Origin: Actinomycetota bacterium
GTDB lineage: Bacteria; Actinomycetota; Actinomycetes; S36-B12; UBA10799
Direction: 5' to 3'
Assembly (NCBI GenBank): GCA_020636995.1
Contig: JACJWU010000011.1
Location: 1 to 43,119 of the forward strand
DNA length: 43,119 bases
Shown: in pieces, positions 35,681 through 43,119 of the stretch
Numbering within the stretch: position 1 is the stretch's first letter
How the letters are laid out: each line of letters begins with the position of its first letter
The notes under the pieces: model-generated
Databases searched by the model: none
What the model was told of the DNA's origin: nothing
Seen by the model: only the letters and a program-made list of their open reading frames with translations
Position numbers and translations under genes: made by a program

Positions 35681-36885
35681 GCCCCGAGGTCGTCCTTGGC
35701 GTGGGTGGCGGGATCGCCGCCTACAAAGCCGCTGAGGTCCTGCGCCGCATCCAGGCGCTCGGAGCCGATGTCACAGTCGTGCCCACCCGCACCGCACTGG
35801 AGTTCGTTGGCGCTGCCACCTGGTCGGCACTATCGGGCAGGCCCGTCACCGCCGACTTCTTCGACAACGTCCACGAGGTGCCGCATGTGCGGATCGGCCA
35901 GCAGGCCGACCTCGTGGTGGTGGCTCCAGCCACGGCGAATCTCCTGGCCAAGTCCTCCTACGGATTGGCCGATGACCTGTTGACGAACACCCTGCTCACC
36001 GCCCACTGCCCCGTCGTCATGTTCCCCGCGATGCACACCGAGATGTGGGAGCACGCGGCGACACGTGCGAACGTGGCCACCCTGCGCGATCGGGGAGTGC
36101 TTGTTGTCGACCCGGACTCCGGACGGCTCACTGGGGCAGATTCCGGCCCTGGCCGATTGCCAGAGCCTGAGGCGATCGCCTGGATCGTGCAAGCGGCGCT
36201 GGCCAAGCCGAATCTGACGCAGGACATGCGAGGGCGCCACATCGTGGTCAGCGGCGGAGGCACCCGGGAACGGCTGGACCCCGTACGCCATATCGGGAAC
36301 CGTTCCAGTGGTAAGCAGGGGATGGCGCTGGCTGCCGCCGCTGTTTCCCGTGGGGCGCGGGTGACCCTGATCCGCGGAGACGTCGATGTGCCGACGCCGG
36401 CTGGAGTCGACGTCGTGGACGCGCTGACCGCGGACGAGATGCTGGCATGCGCCCGGGAACTCGCGGTGGCGGCCGACGTGATCATCATGGCCGCGGCGAT
36501 CGCGGACTTCCGCGCGGAAACGCTGCCCGACGCGAAGATCAAGAAGACCGACAGTTCCACGTTGGACCTCAATCTGGTGCACAATCCCGACGTGCTCGCG
36601 ACGCTGGTCGCGGAACGGCAGGGCAAGGCCCCGTTGTTGGTTGGTTTCGCTGCAGAGACCGGGGATGACAGCGGCACGTGGCTGGAACACGCCGAGCAGA
36701 AGTTCGAGAAGAAGGGGTGCGATCTCATGGTCGCCAACCCTGTGGGACACGATCGGGCCTTCGGCACGGACACCAACGAAGCCGTACTGCTGCTCGGTGG
36801 CGGGGTGACCGAGGAGATTCCCGGCACGAGCAAGGTGGAGTTGTCGCAGCGTGTGCTCGACGCCGTCGTCGAGCGTCTCGTCTGA
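35677..36885 (+). CDS. coaBC: Bifunctional phosphopantothenoylcysteine decarboxylase/synthetase CoaBC
   Basis: CoaBC ligates cysteine to phosphopantothenate (CoaB) and decarboxylates the product (CoaC) on the way to coenzyme A. The N-terminal flavoprotein domain (about 1-180) has GGGIAAYKAAEVLRR, FVGAATWSALSG, the histidine in VPHVRIG, and PAMHTEMWEHAAT. The C-terminal domain has GGTRERLDPVRHIGNRSSGKQG, AAAIADFRAE with KIKK, and KKGCDLMVANPVG. No ATG, GTG or TTG begins the full first beta-strand: the first conventional codon, GTG at 35701, would remove VVLG. I propose CTG at 35677, which overlaps the rpoZ stop (CTGA) and has GAGGAG 8 nt upstream. The protein is then 402 residues. Confidence 0.92.
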   Translation: MSPEVVLGVGGGIAAYKAAEVLRRIQALGADVTVVPTRTALEFVGAATWSALSGRPVTADFFDNVHEVPHVRIGQQADLVVVAPATANLLAKSSYGLADDLLTNTLLTAHCPVVMFPAMHTEMWEHAATRANVATLRDRGVLVVDPDSGRLTGADSGPGRLPEPEAIAWIVQAALAKPNLTQDMRGRHIVVSGGGTRERLDPVRHIGNRSSGKQGMALAAAAVSRGARVTLIRGDVDVPTPAGVDVVDALTADEMLACARELAVAADVIIMAAAIADFRAETLPDAKIKKTDSSTLDLNLVHNPDVLATLVAERQGKAPLLVGFAAETGDDSGTWLEHAEQKFEKKGCDLMVANPVGHDRAFGTDTNEAVLLLGGGVTEEIPGTSKVELSQRVLDAVVERLV

Positions 36886-36949
36886 ACCACTGACTCCTCG
36901 AGCGGGCCGGCTGGCCGAAACCCGCATGCTCACCCCACGATCGACGCCG

Positions 36950-36955
36950 TAGCCT
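36950..36955 (+). promoter_or_regulatory. Predicted -10 box for leaderless MFS gene
   Basis: TAGCCT ends 7 nt before the GTG start at 36963. No SD is present. Confidence 0.45.
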
Positions 36956-36962
36956 CGCATGC

Positions 36963-38186
36963 GTGCCCGCTTCGCTGAAACGCCTCCTCGCCGGTCTGGC
37001 GTTCTCGGCATTGGGCAACGGCCTGACCATCCCGCTACTGATCGTGTACCTGCACGACATCCGCGGCATCCCGACGACGACGGCGGGGCTTGTCGTTGCC
37101 TGGGTCGCGGGCCTGCAGTTCCTGCTCACCCCGGCGATCGGATGGTGGATCGACCGCGTCGGACCGCGGCCGGTCCTCATGCAGGGTCTGCTGATCGAGG
37201 CCAGCGGCGTCGCCTGCTTCCCCTTGATCTCCGATGTGGGAACGGCATTCCTGCTGACCGGCCTGTACGCCCTTGGCGCCGCCCACTTGTGGCCCTCGCA
37301 GACGGCCCTCATCGCCCGGTTGGTGGACGGTCCCGGGCGGCAGCGGGCATACGGAGTGCAGTTCATGCTGCTCAACCTCGGCATCGGGCTCGGTGGGCTG
37401 GTCAGCGCGGTGATCGTGAACGAAAGCGATCCGGGCAGCTTCGTCCTGTTGTACCGGTTGGACGCCCTCACGTACCTGGTGTATTTCGCCGCCGCAGCCA
37501 CGCTTGTGGGCCTCGGGGGCCGGCTTCCTCCCGCTGAGCGCACTGCGGAGGGTGGCTACCGCGAGGTTCTGCGCGATCGCCGGTTGGTGACGCTGATGGG
37601 GTTCACCTTCGTGACCGCGGGCTGTGGCTGGGGTGCGCAAGAGGTCGGTTTGCCGATCCTGGTCACTCAGCAGGCCGGCCTCTCGGTCAAGTGGCTCGCT
37701 ATCGCCTACGCCTGCAACACGGCGGTGATCGTGGCCGCGCAGTTGTTCGTCATCAATCGCGTCGAGGGGAGGTCGCGGACAAATGTGCTGGCCATCGTCG
37801 GTGCCGTCTACGCCGGGAGTTGGCTGGTCGCAGGGGTCGCCACCTTCGTCCCGCCGGTCACTGCGGGGGTGCTCTTCTGCGCGGGGCTGGCGGTCTTCGC
37901 GATCGGGGAGACCATGTGGTCCCCGGTGTCGCCGGGCTTGCTCAACGACATCTCCCCGGAACACCTGCGCGGCCGGTACAACGCCATGGGGACCGGTGCG
38001 TTCGGGCTCGCGGGTGTTGCGGGTCCGGCGTTCAGCGCCCTCGTTCTCGGCCATGGTCATGTCGGGATCTGGATCGTGGTGACCGTACTGGGATGTTTGA
38101 GTGGTTCGGCGCTGATTCTCACGCTGCGTGGGAAGCTCACACCTGCCGAGGACGGCCGAGAACCAGAGGTGGCGCCGGCCGTGTGA
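36963..38186 (+). CDS. MFS transporter, substrate unknown
   Basis: A 407-residue protein with about 12 hydrophobic segments. The major-facilitator loop between helices 2 and 3 reads GWWIDRVGPRPVL, and the N-terminal half begins LLAGLAFSALGNGLTIPLLIVYLHDIRG. It looks like a drug-efflux-type or sugar-efflux-type exporter, but nothing points to a substrate. It is inserted between coaBC and metK, which are adjacent in many actinobacteria, and has its own leaderless-type promoter. The GTG start was chosen for that promoter. Confidence 0.88.
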   Translation: MPASLKRLLAGLAFSALGNGLTIPLLIVYLHDIRGIPTTTAGLVVAWVAGLQFLLTPAIGWWIDRVGPRPVLMQGLLIEASGVACFPLISDVGTAFLLTGLYALGAAHLWPSQTALIARLVDGPGRQRAYGVQFMLLNLGIGLGGLVSAVIVNESDPGSFVLLYRLDALTYLVYFAAAATLVGLGGRLPPAERTAEGGYREVLRDRRLVTLMGFTFVTAGCGWGAQEVGLPILVTQQAGLSVKWLAIAYACNTAVIVAAQLFVINRVEGRSRTNVLAIVGAVYAGSWLVAGVATFVPPVTAGVLFCAGLAVFAIGETMWSPVSPGLLNDISPEHLRGRYNAMGTGAFGLAGVAGPAFSALVLGHGHVGIWIVVTVLGCLSGSALILTLRGKLTPAEDGREPEVAPAV

Positions 38187-38212
38187 GCCGGGGCGGCGGT
38201 GGACCCCTGTCG

Positions 38213-38242
38213 GGTGGGGCTCGTCGGGCGCTGAACCCCACC
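38213..38242. terminator. Weak hairpin between the MFS gene and metK
   Basis: GGTGGGG (38213-38219) pairs with CCCCACC (38236-38242) around 16 nt. It is placed to end the MFS transcript but has no T-run and only 7 pairs. Confidence 0.3.
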
Positions 38243-38312
38243 GGCCCACCTGAACCTCATCCAACGCCGGGGCTCGAGGACCGGGTGCGACCAACGTGTC
38301 CGGACCCCTACG

Positions 38313-38318
38313 TAGACT
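38313..38318 (+). promoter_or_regulatory. Predicted metK promoter -10 box
   Basis: TAGACT implies a start near 38325 and a very short leader carrying AAGGAGG just before the GTG. There is no room for a SAM riboswitch in such a leader. Confidence 0.45.
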
Positions 38319-38341
38319 CGGGCGAGAACCAAGGAGGGCCC

Positions 38342-39532
38342 GTGGCCAAGCGCTTGTTTTCGTCCGAATCCGTCACCGAAGGTCACCCGGACAAGATCGC
38401 CGACCAGATCAGCGACAGCATCCTCGACGCGATGCTCACCGATGACCCGGACTCGCACGTCGCGGTCGAGACTCTGGTGACCACCGGGCTGGTCGTTTTG
38501 GCAGGGGAGGTCGACACCCAGACATACATCGACATCCCACGTGTGGTGCGGGATCGGATTCTCGAGATCGGCTACGACTCATCGGAAAAGGGCTTCGACG
38601 GCCATTCGTGCGGCATCTCCGTGTCGCTGGATCAACAATCCGCGGACATCCGGCAGGGTGTCGATGATTCGTGGGAGGAGCGACTGGAGCACAGTGCCGA
38701 CCCGCTCGACCTACAGGGGGCAGGGGACCAGGGCCTCATGTTCGGCTACGCCTGTACGGACACCCCAGAGCTCATGCCACTGCCCATTGCTCTCGCGCAT
38801 CGGCTCAGCCGTCGGCTGACCGACGTCCGCAAGCAGGCGGTGGTGCCGTATCTGCGTCCGGACGGCAAGGTCCAGGTCACCATCGAGTACGACGGCGTCA
38901 CGCCGGTGGTGGTGAACACTGTTGTCGTCTCGAGCCAGCACATCGAGGACATCGACCTCGAGACGCTGCTGGCACCCGACATCGAGGAGTTCGTGATCCG
39001 GCCCGAACTCGAGAGCGTCGACTTGGACACCTCGGATGTGCGGGTGCTGGTGAATCCCACCGGCCGCTTCGTCTCCGGTGGTCCGGCGGCCGATGCTGGT
39101 GTGACCGGTCGAAAGATCATCGTGGACACCTACGGCGGTATGGCACGCCACGGAGGCGGTGCGTTCTCCGGCAAGGACCCGTCGAAGGTCGACCGCTCGG
39201 CGTCCTATGCCATGCGTTGGGTCGCGAAGAACGTCGTCGCCGCGGGACTTGCCACCCGGTGTGAGGTGCAGGTCTCCTACGCGATCGGCACGGCCCATCC
39301 GGTTGGTCTGTTCGTCGAGACGTTCGGTACCGGGGTGGTCCCCGACGAGAAGCTCGAGGACGCGATCCTGGCCACCTTCGACCTGCGGCCGGCGGCGATC
39401 ATCCGTGATCTCGACCTCAAGCGGCCCATCTATGCGCGGACCGCCGCCTACGGTCACTTCGGTCGTGATGACGCGGACTTCACCTGGGAGCACACCGACC
39501 GGGTGGACGCGCTGCAGGCTGCTGTCAAGTAG
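38342..39532 (+). CDS. metK: S-adenosylmethionine synthetase MetK
   Basis: MetK makes S-adenosylmethionine from methionine and ATP. The 396-residue protein has SVTEGHPDKIADQISDSILD, GAGDQGLMFGYA, GRFVSGGPAADAGVTGRKI, DTYGGMARHGGGAFSGKDPSKVDRSA split over the active site, and a C-terminal FDLRPAAIIRDLDL. The usual GGPxGDAGLTGRK reads GGPAADAGVTGRK here, a small but noticeable deviation. The GTG start has a strong AAGGAGG SD. The stop overlaps the priA start by one base (TAGTG). Confidence 0.96.
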   Translation: MAKRLFSSESVTEGHPDKIADQISDSILDAMLTDDPDSHVAVETLVTTGLVVLAGEVDTQTYIDIPRVVRDRILEIGYDSSEKGFDGHSCGISVSLDQQSADIRQGVDDSWEERLEHSADPLDLQGAGDQGLMFGYACTDTPELMPLPIALAHRLSRRLTDVRKQAVVPYLRPDGKVQVTIEYDGVTPVVVNTVVVSSQHIEDIDLETLLAPDIEEFVIRPELESVDLDTSDVRVLVNPTGRFVSGGPAADAGVTGRKIIVDTYGGMARHGGGAFSGKDPSKVDRSASYAMRWVAKNVVAAGLATRCEVQVSYAIGTAHPVGLFVETFGTGVVPDEKLEDAILATFDLRPAAIIRDLDLKRPIYARTAAYGHFGRDDADFTWEHTDRVDALQAAVK

Positions 39533-41373
39533 TGACGGACGTCGCCCGGGTGGCGATCGAGTCACCGCTGCCACACCTGGACCGGTTGTTCGACTTCGCC
39601 ATCCCGGAGGAACTCGGTGAGGTCGCGCTGCCCGGGTGCCGGGTACGGGTCCGGTTCCACGGGCGGTTGGTGAACGGCTGGATCATCGAGCGTGGTCCCA
39701 GCGAGTTCGAGGGGACGCTGCAACCCCTGCAACGGGTTTCCGGCCCGCCTGTGCTCACCAGCGAGATCATCGCCTTGTCCCGCAGGGTCGCCGCCCGGTA
39801 CGCAGGCACCCTGGCCGACGTGCTCCGGTTCGCCGTGCCGCCCCGGGTGGCGGCCGTGGAGGGCCGCGAACACGGGTCGGCCCCGCCGGTCCCCGAACCG
39901 CCGGACATGGACGGCTGGTCGTCGTACCCGCTACCTGCCGATGGCGCCGCGTCCTGGATCTGCCATCCGCACGACGACCCCTTCGACCTGCTGGCGAGGG
40001 CGGCGGTTCAGACTCTGGCCACCGGGGGCGGGGCTGTCCTGGTGGTGCCTGACGCCAGGGATGTACGCAGGCTGCACACCGCACTTACGGCGTTGGTCGA
40101 CCCGGCCGGGGTCGCCGTGGTGTCGGCAGAGGCCTCGAACCGGGTGCGGTACCGCACCCACCTGCAGATCCTCGCCGGTGCCCGGCGGATCGTGATCGGC
40201 ACTCGGTCGGCGGTCTTCGCACCTGTCGCGGACCTGCGCCTGCTGGTGGTCTGGGACGACGGCGACGATGTACTCGCCGAGCCGCAGACCCCCGGCTGGC
40301 ATGCCCGCGAGGTGGCCGCAGTGCGTTCGTGGCAGTCGGGTGCCCGTCTGATCGTGGGCGGCTTCACGCGGACAGCCACCACCGCGCAGTGGCTGGTCGA
40401 CGAGACCGCCGCCGATGTCCAGTTGTCGCGACAGGTCGCGCGTTCCCGCCGGTACCAGGTGATGGCACAGGTTGAACCTGACGCGGACACCCGACGGATC
40501 CCGGGGCGGGCCTTCGCCCTGATCCGGAATGCGGTGGAGCGGGGGCCTGTGCTCGTCCAGGTGCCGAGGGCGGGCGCGGCGACGGGTCTGATCTGCGCGC
40601 AGTGCGGCCATCCGATCCGGTGTGCGCGGTGTGGTGGTGGAGTTCGTCCGGACCGGTCCGGCACACCTCGGTGTCGTCTGTGTCACGAACCCGCCCACGC
40701 GTGCGGTTCGTGTGGATCCCGGGAGTTCGTAGGCGTCGGGGCCGGATCCCGGCGCAGCGCCGAGGAGCTGCAGAAGGCATTCCCGGCCCTGGCCGTTGTC
40801 CGCAGTGATGCCGAGTCAGGTGTTCTCGACAGCGTCGGTGATGCAACGGCCATCGTGGTCGCCACGCCGGGAGCAGAACCGCGGGTCATCGGTGGTTACT
40901 CCGCGCTCCTGGTACTGGACACGGAGGTTCTCCTGGCGCGCAGTGCGTTGCGCGCGCGTGAAGAGGCTGCCCGCAGGTGGATGGCTGCGGTGTCGCTGAC
41001 CGCACCCCATGCCACCACCTTGCTGGTGGCCCCGCAGGATCTCGCCGTCGTACAGGCACTGGTCCGCAACGATCTGGGCACCCTGGCCGCAGTCGAGCGC
41101 GACGAGCGCGCCGCGGCACATATGCCGCCTGCGTTCCGGTGCGTGCGTCTGCGCGGAACATCCGAACCGGTCAGCCAGTGGCTCACGGACTATGAGGGGG
41201 AAGTGCTGGGTCCGCTGGAGACGGTGGAGGGCAGCCAGGCGCTGTTGCTCGCTCCACACGATCGGGCGTCGGGGATGCTGCAGTTCGTCCAGCGCAGGCA
41301 GGCCGAACGCTCCAAGGCGGGCAGCCCTCCGGTCGAGGTGCGGGTGGATCCGGTGGATCTGGGCGAGAACTAG
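39532..41373 (+). CDS. priA: Primosomal protein N' (PriA), ATPase motifs decayed
   Basis: PriA recognises stalled forks and reloads the replisome. The 613-residue protein has the N-terminal DNA-binding domain (VAIESPLPHLDRLFDFAIPEEL) and a helicase-like core. It also has four CxxC-type zinc-binding pairs (C355 to about C400: ICAQCGHPIRCARCGG, PRCRLCHEPAHACGSCG). The Walker A GxxGSGKT motif is absent and the DEEH-like Walker B is replaced by VVWDDGDD, so helicase activity is unlikely. This is known for actinobacterial PriA, which is shorter than the proteobacterial form. The GTG start overlaps the metK stop. Its stop codon shares CTAG with the convergent cyclase gene. Confidence 0.9.
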   Translation: MTDVARVAIESPLPHLDRLFDFAIPEELGEVALPGCRVRVRFHGRLVNGWIIERGPSEFEGTLQPLQRVSGPPVLTSEIIALSRRVAARYAGTLADVLRFAVPPRVAAVEGREHGSAPPVPEPPDMDGWSSYPLPADGAASWICHPHDDPFDLLARAAVQTLATGGGAVLVVPDARDVRRLHTALTALVDPAGVAVVSAEASNRVRYRTHLQILAGARRIVIGTRSAVFAPVADLRLLVVWDDGDDVLAEPQTPGWHAREVAAVRSWQSGARLIVGGFTRTATTAQWLVDETAADVQLSRQVARSRRYQVMAQVEPDADTRRIPGRAFALIRNAVERGPVLVQVPRAGAATGLICAQCGHPIRCARCGGGVRPDRSGTPRCRLCHEPAHACGSCGSREFVGVGAGSRRSAEELQKAFPALAVVRSDAESGVLDSVGDATAIVVATPGAEPRVIGGYSALLVLDTEVLLARSALRAREEAARRWMAAVSLTAPHATTLLVAPQDLAVVQALVRNDLGTLAAVERDERAAAHMPPAFRCVRLRGTSEPVSQWLTDYEGEVLGPLETVEGSQALLLAPHDRASGMLQFVQRRQAERSKAGSPPVEVRVDPVDLGEN

Positions 41374-42716
41374 CCGGTTGCCGACTTCTCGGTCGCGGTC
41401 ACCACTCGGTCCCGCCCCGCTTCTTTGGCCGCATAGAGTGCCTGATCCGCTCGTTTGAGCACATCGGCCAGGTCTTCACCACCGACCTGCAGGCCGACTC
41501 CGATGCTGACCGTGGACACCGCCGTGGAGCCATCGGTCAAGCTGATGGGCGCGGCACATGCCTGTCGGATCTTGTCCGCGACGCCAGCGGCGTCCACGAC
41601 GGTGTCGACGCCGGTGAGCCCGACGACGAACTCGTCGCCACCCATCCGTGCCGCGACGTCGGTGGTCCGGATCTGTTCCTTCATGCGGCCGGCAAGCGCC
41701 GTGAGCACGATGTCGCCTGCCTCGTGTCCATGCGTGTCGTTGATCTCTTTGAGCCGGTCCACGTCGATGAACAGCAGTGCCGTTCCGGTCCCGTTCCGCC
41801 GCCGGCTGGCGAACGCCTGCAAACGGCGCATTGCCTCTCTGCGGTTGAACAATCCGGTGAGGGGGTCGGTGTTGGCCTGCTGCTCAAGGCCACGCACGTG
41901 CTCGACGTACTCCTCGGCGTTACGCAGTCGGATGACCTGGCTGCCGGAGTCTCCGGGTAGGCGATCGCCTTGCACGTCCATCCAGCGATACCCGCCGTCC
42001 TTCCGGTGCATTCGTAAGGCTCCGCGGTTGGGCAGGTCCCGCGCCTCCTGGGCGTCGGAGCGAAGACTGCGGACGTCTGCGGGATGGAGCAGGCCGACGA
42101 CCCTTGTGCCGGCAACCTCATCAGGCGTGAACCCGAGCGCTGTCTGTACAGATGGGGAAGCCCAGGCGATGACTCCGTCGGCTCCGACCTCGAGTACGAC
42201 GTCCGAGGTCGCCAGCGTGAGCAGTCGGAAGCGACTCTCTGCCGATGCCGCGCGCTCGAGGGCTTCGTCACGCTGTGCCAGGACCCACGACACCAACCAC
42301 CCTGCCAGGCTCACGGCCAGCAGCAGCAGCCAACGGGTCCAGCCCTGCGGGGTGTCGAAGTAGCCCAGCAAGGCCGCTGATATCAGACCCAGGAATGCCG
42401 CCTGGCCGGCGAGAACGCCGGTCCATGCCGGCCGGGCCAACACCGCTGACGCCAGCACCGGAAGACTCAGGTAGGAGTAGACGGCCACGCTGGGAATCGC
42501 CAGATCCAGACCGAGGATCACCCACTGCAGGACCCCGAGGCCGACGAGAACCAGGGTCCGCCACCGCGGCCCACGATCCCCCGGAACGATCGCCCACGAC
42601 ATACCCTCCTCGTCTACCACCATAGGTTCCATCGGCGGCTCACGTGCCGGTGGCCGACCCGGGAATCCCAGGTCGCGGGTGTCGCCGCCTGTGCGATCGG
42701 GCGCCCGTAAACTCAT
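41370..42716 (-). CDS. Membrane PAS-GGDEF diguanylate cyclase
   Basis: A 448-residue protein: about five membrane helices (roughly 55-145), a short linker, a PAS domain (about 160-275, SRFRLLTLATSDVVLEVGADG...GYRWMDVQGD) and a GGDEF domain (about 280-440). The catalytic site is intact (GGDEF, 359-363). RTTD (350-353) lies exactly five residues before it, matching the RxxD inhibitory I-site. It should make c-di-GMP under product inhibition. There is no EAL domain. The start is the most upstream ATG and lacks an SD, so the true start may lie further in (for example at 42632). The stop codon overlaps that of priA. Confidence 0.9.
   Translation of the reverse strand: MSLRAPDRTGGDTRDLGFPGRPPAREPPMEPMVVDEEGMSWAIVPGDRGPRWRTLVLVGLGVLQWVILGLDLAIPSVAVYSYLSLPVLASAVLARPAWTGVLAGQAAFLGLISAALLGYFDTPQGWTRWLLLLAVSLAGWLVSWVLAQRDEALERAASAESRFRLLTLATSDVVLEVGADGVIAWASPSVQTALGFTPDEVAGTRVVGLLHPADVRSLRSDAQEARDLPNRGALRMHRKDGGYRWMDVQGDRLPGDSGSQVIRLRNAEEYVEHVRGLEQQANTDPLTGLFNRREAMRRLQAFASRRRNGTGTALLFIDVDRLKEINDTHGHEAGDIVLTALAGRMKEQIRTTDVAARMGGDEFVVGLTGVDTVVDAAGVADKIRQACAAPISLTDGSTAVSTVSIGVGLQVGGEDLADVLKRADQALYAAKEAGRDRVVTATEKSATG
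42708..42713 (+). promoter_or_regulatory. Predicted def promoter -10 box
   Basis: TAAACT lies inside the 5' end of the divergent cyclase gene and predicts a start near 42720. GAGGAGG (about 42722-42728) is a strong SD 6 nt before the GTG of def. Confidence 0.45.
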
Positions 42717-42734
42717 TGGTCGAGGAGGCGCCCC

Positions 42735-43119
42735 GTGTCAGTTGTGGACATCCGGTTGTTCGGCGACCCCGTGCTGCGAAGCCCGGCCGCCCCGGTAGTG
42801 GACTTCGACAAGCAGCTGCGCACCCTGGTCCAGGACCTCACCGACACCATGATGGATGCGCCCGGAGTCGGACTTGCCGCACCCCAACTGGGGGTCGGAC
42901 TTCGCGTCTTCACGTACTACGTCGACGGCGAACTCGGGCATCTCGTCAATCCCGACCTCGATCTCAGCGACGACATGCAGGAGGAAGAGGAAGGCTGTCT
43001 GTCGCTGCCCGACGTGAGGTTTCCGACCCCTCGTGCGATGGGCGTGGTCGCCAAGGGTTTCACCATGTACGGCGACCCGATCACTGTGCAGGGCACACAC
43101 CTGCTTGCGCGGTGTGTGC
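42735..43119 (+). CDS. def: Peptide deformylase (3' partial)
   Basis: Def removes the formyl group from the N-terminal methionine of new proteins. 128 residues are visible before the window ends. Motif 1 is GVGLAAPQ (residues 44-51) and motif 2 is EEGCLSLP with the metal-binding C88. Motif 3 (HExDH) would lie just beyond the edge. The GTG start is fixed by the GAGGAGG SD. In many actinobacteria fmt follows. Confidence 0.94.
   Translation, partial: MSVVDIRLFGDPVLRSPAAPVVDFDKQLRTLVQDLTDTMMDAPGVGLAAPQLGVGLRVFTYYVDGELGHLVNPDLDLSDDMQEEEEGCLSLPDVRFPTPRAMGVVAKGFTMYGDPITVQGTHLLARCV

Noticed and set aside
38187..38341. A SAM riboswitch before metK
   Set aside because: The predicted leader is under 20 nt, and no conserved SAM-I, SAM-II or SAM-IV core is visible in the gap.

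Overview
This 43-kb window is chromosomal DNA from a high-GC actinomycete. The evidence is the gene set: a bifunctional PriA-type HisA, a BldD orthologue, the actinobacterial IHF-like protein (mIHF), an HGxxPAAW protein and a Trp-associated membrane protein in the trp cluster, a septum-formation-domain protein, and a primosomal protein PriA with decayed ATPase motifs. I cannot place it to genus. Most genes are housekeeping, tightly packed, and joined by 1-11 nt ATGA/GTGA-type overlaps. The unusual material is in the intergenic gaps.

Layout. 1-1087: C-terminal part of an alkyl-DHAP-synthase-like flavoprotein, then a 58-bp imperfect palindrome running into a 31-bp tandem repeat. 1363-2840: hisA-hisF, followed by a strong-looking promoter that fires into a perfect hairpin and about 300 bp of GC-rich repeats. 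3216-3707 (minus): septum-formation-like membrane protein, divergent from hisI-trpE-Trp membrane protein (3749-6035). 6048-6275: composite GGTTAG repeats. 6354-8708: HGxxPAAW protein plus an OmpR/HK two-component system. 8830-9234: DUF2752 protein. 9277-14242: trpC, trpB, trpA, a MauE/DoxX-like protein, a DsbA-like protein and lgt. 14315-15175 (minus): alpha/beta hydrolase. 15368-21323: gltB-gltD. 21479-22936: pyk. 23068-23556 (minus): bldD. 23733-33970: complete pyrimidine operon pyrR-B-C-(membrane protein)-carA-carB-pyrK-pyrD-pyrF. 33981-34831: mihF-gmk. 34834-35205: transposase remnant and inverted copies of the GGTTAG repeats. 35405-36885: rpoZ-coaBC. 36963-41373: MFS transporter, metK, primosomal priA. 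41370-42716 (minus): PAS-GGDEF diguanylate cyclase. 42735-end: def, truncated by the window.

How the genes work together. Histidine, tryptophan, glutamate and UMP synthesis share PRPP and glutamine. HisA is probably also the missing TrpF, since its signature is the bifunctional PriA type and no trpF is present here. PyrR is predicted to act on a conserved RNA loop just upstream of its own gene. BldD keeps the c-di-GMP-binding residues, and the same window encodes an apparently intact diguanylate cyclase with an I-site.

Many genes (hisA, hisI, the DUF2752 gene, trpC, pyk, mihF, the MFS gene) have a TANNNT-like -10 box 6-7 nt before the start codon, which points to widespread leaderless mRNAs. 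No tRNA, rRNA, CRISPR array or prophage was seen, and no clear novel multi-gene system. The best candidates for something undescribed are the intergenic repeat families and the hairpin transcription unit after hisF.
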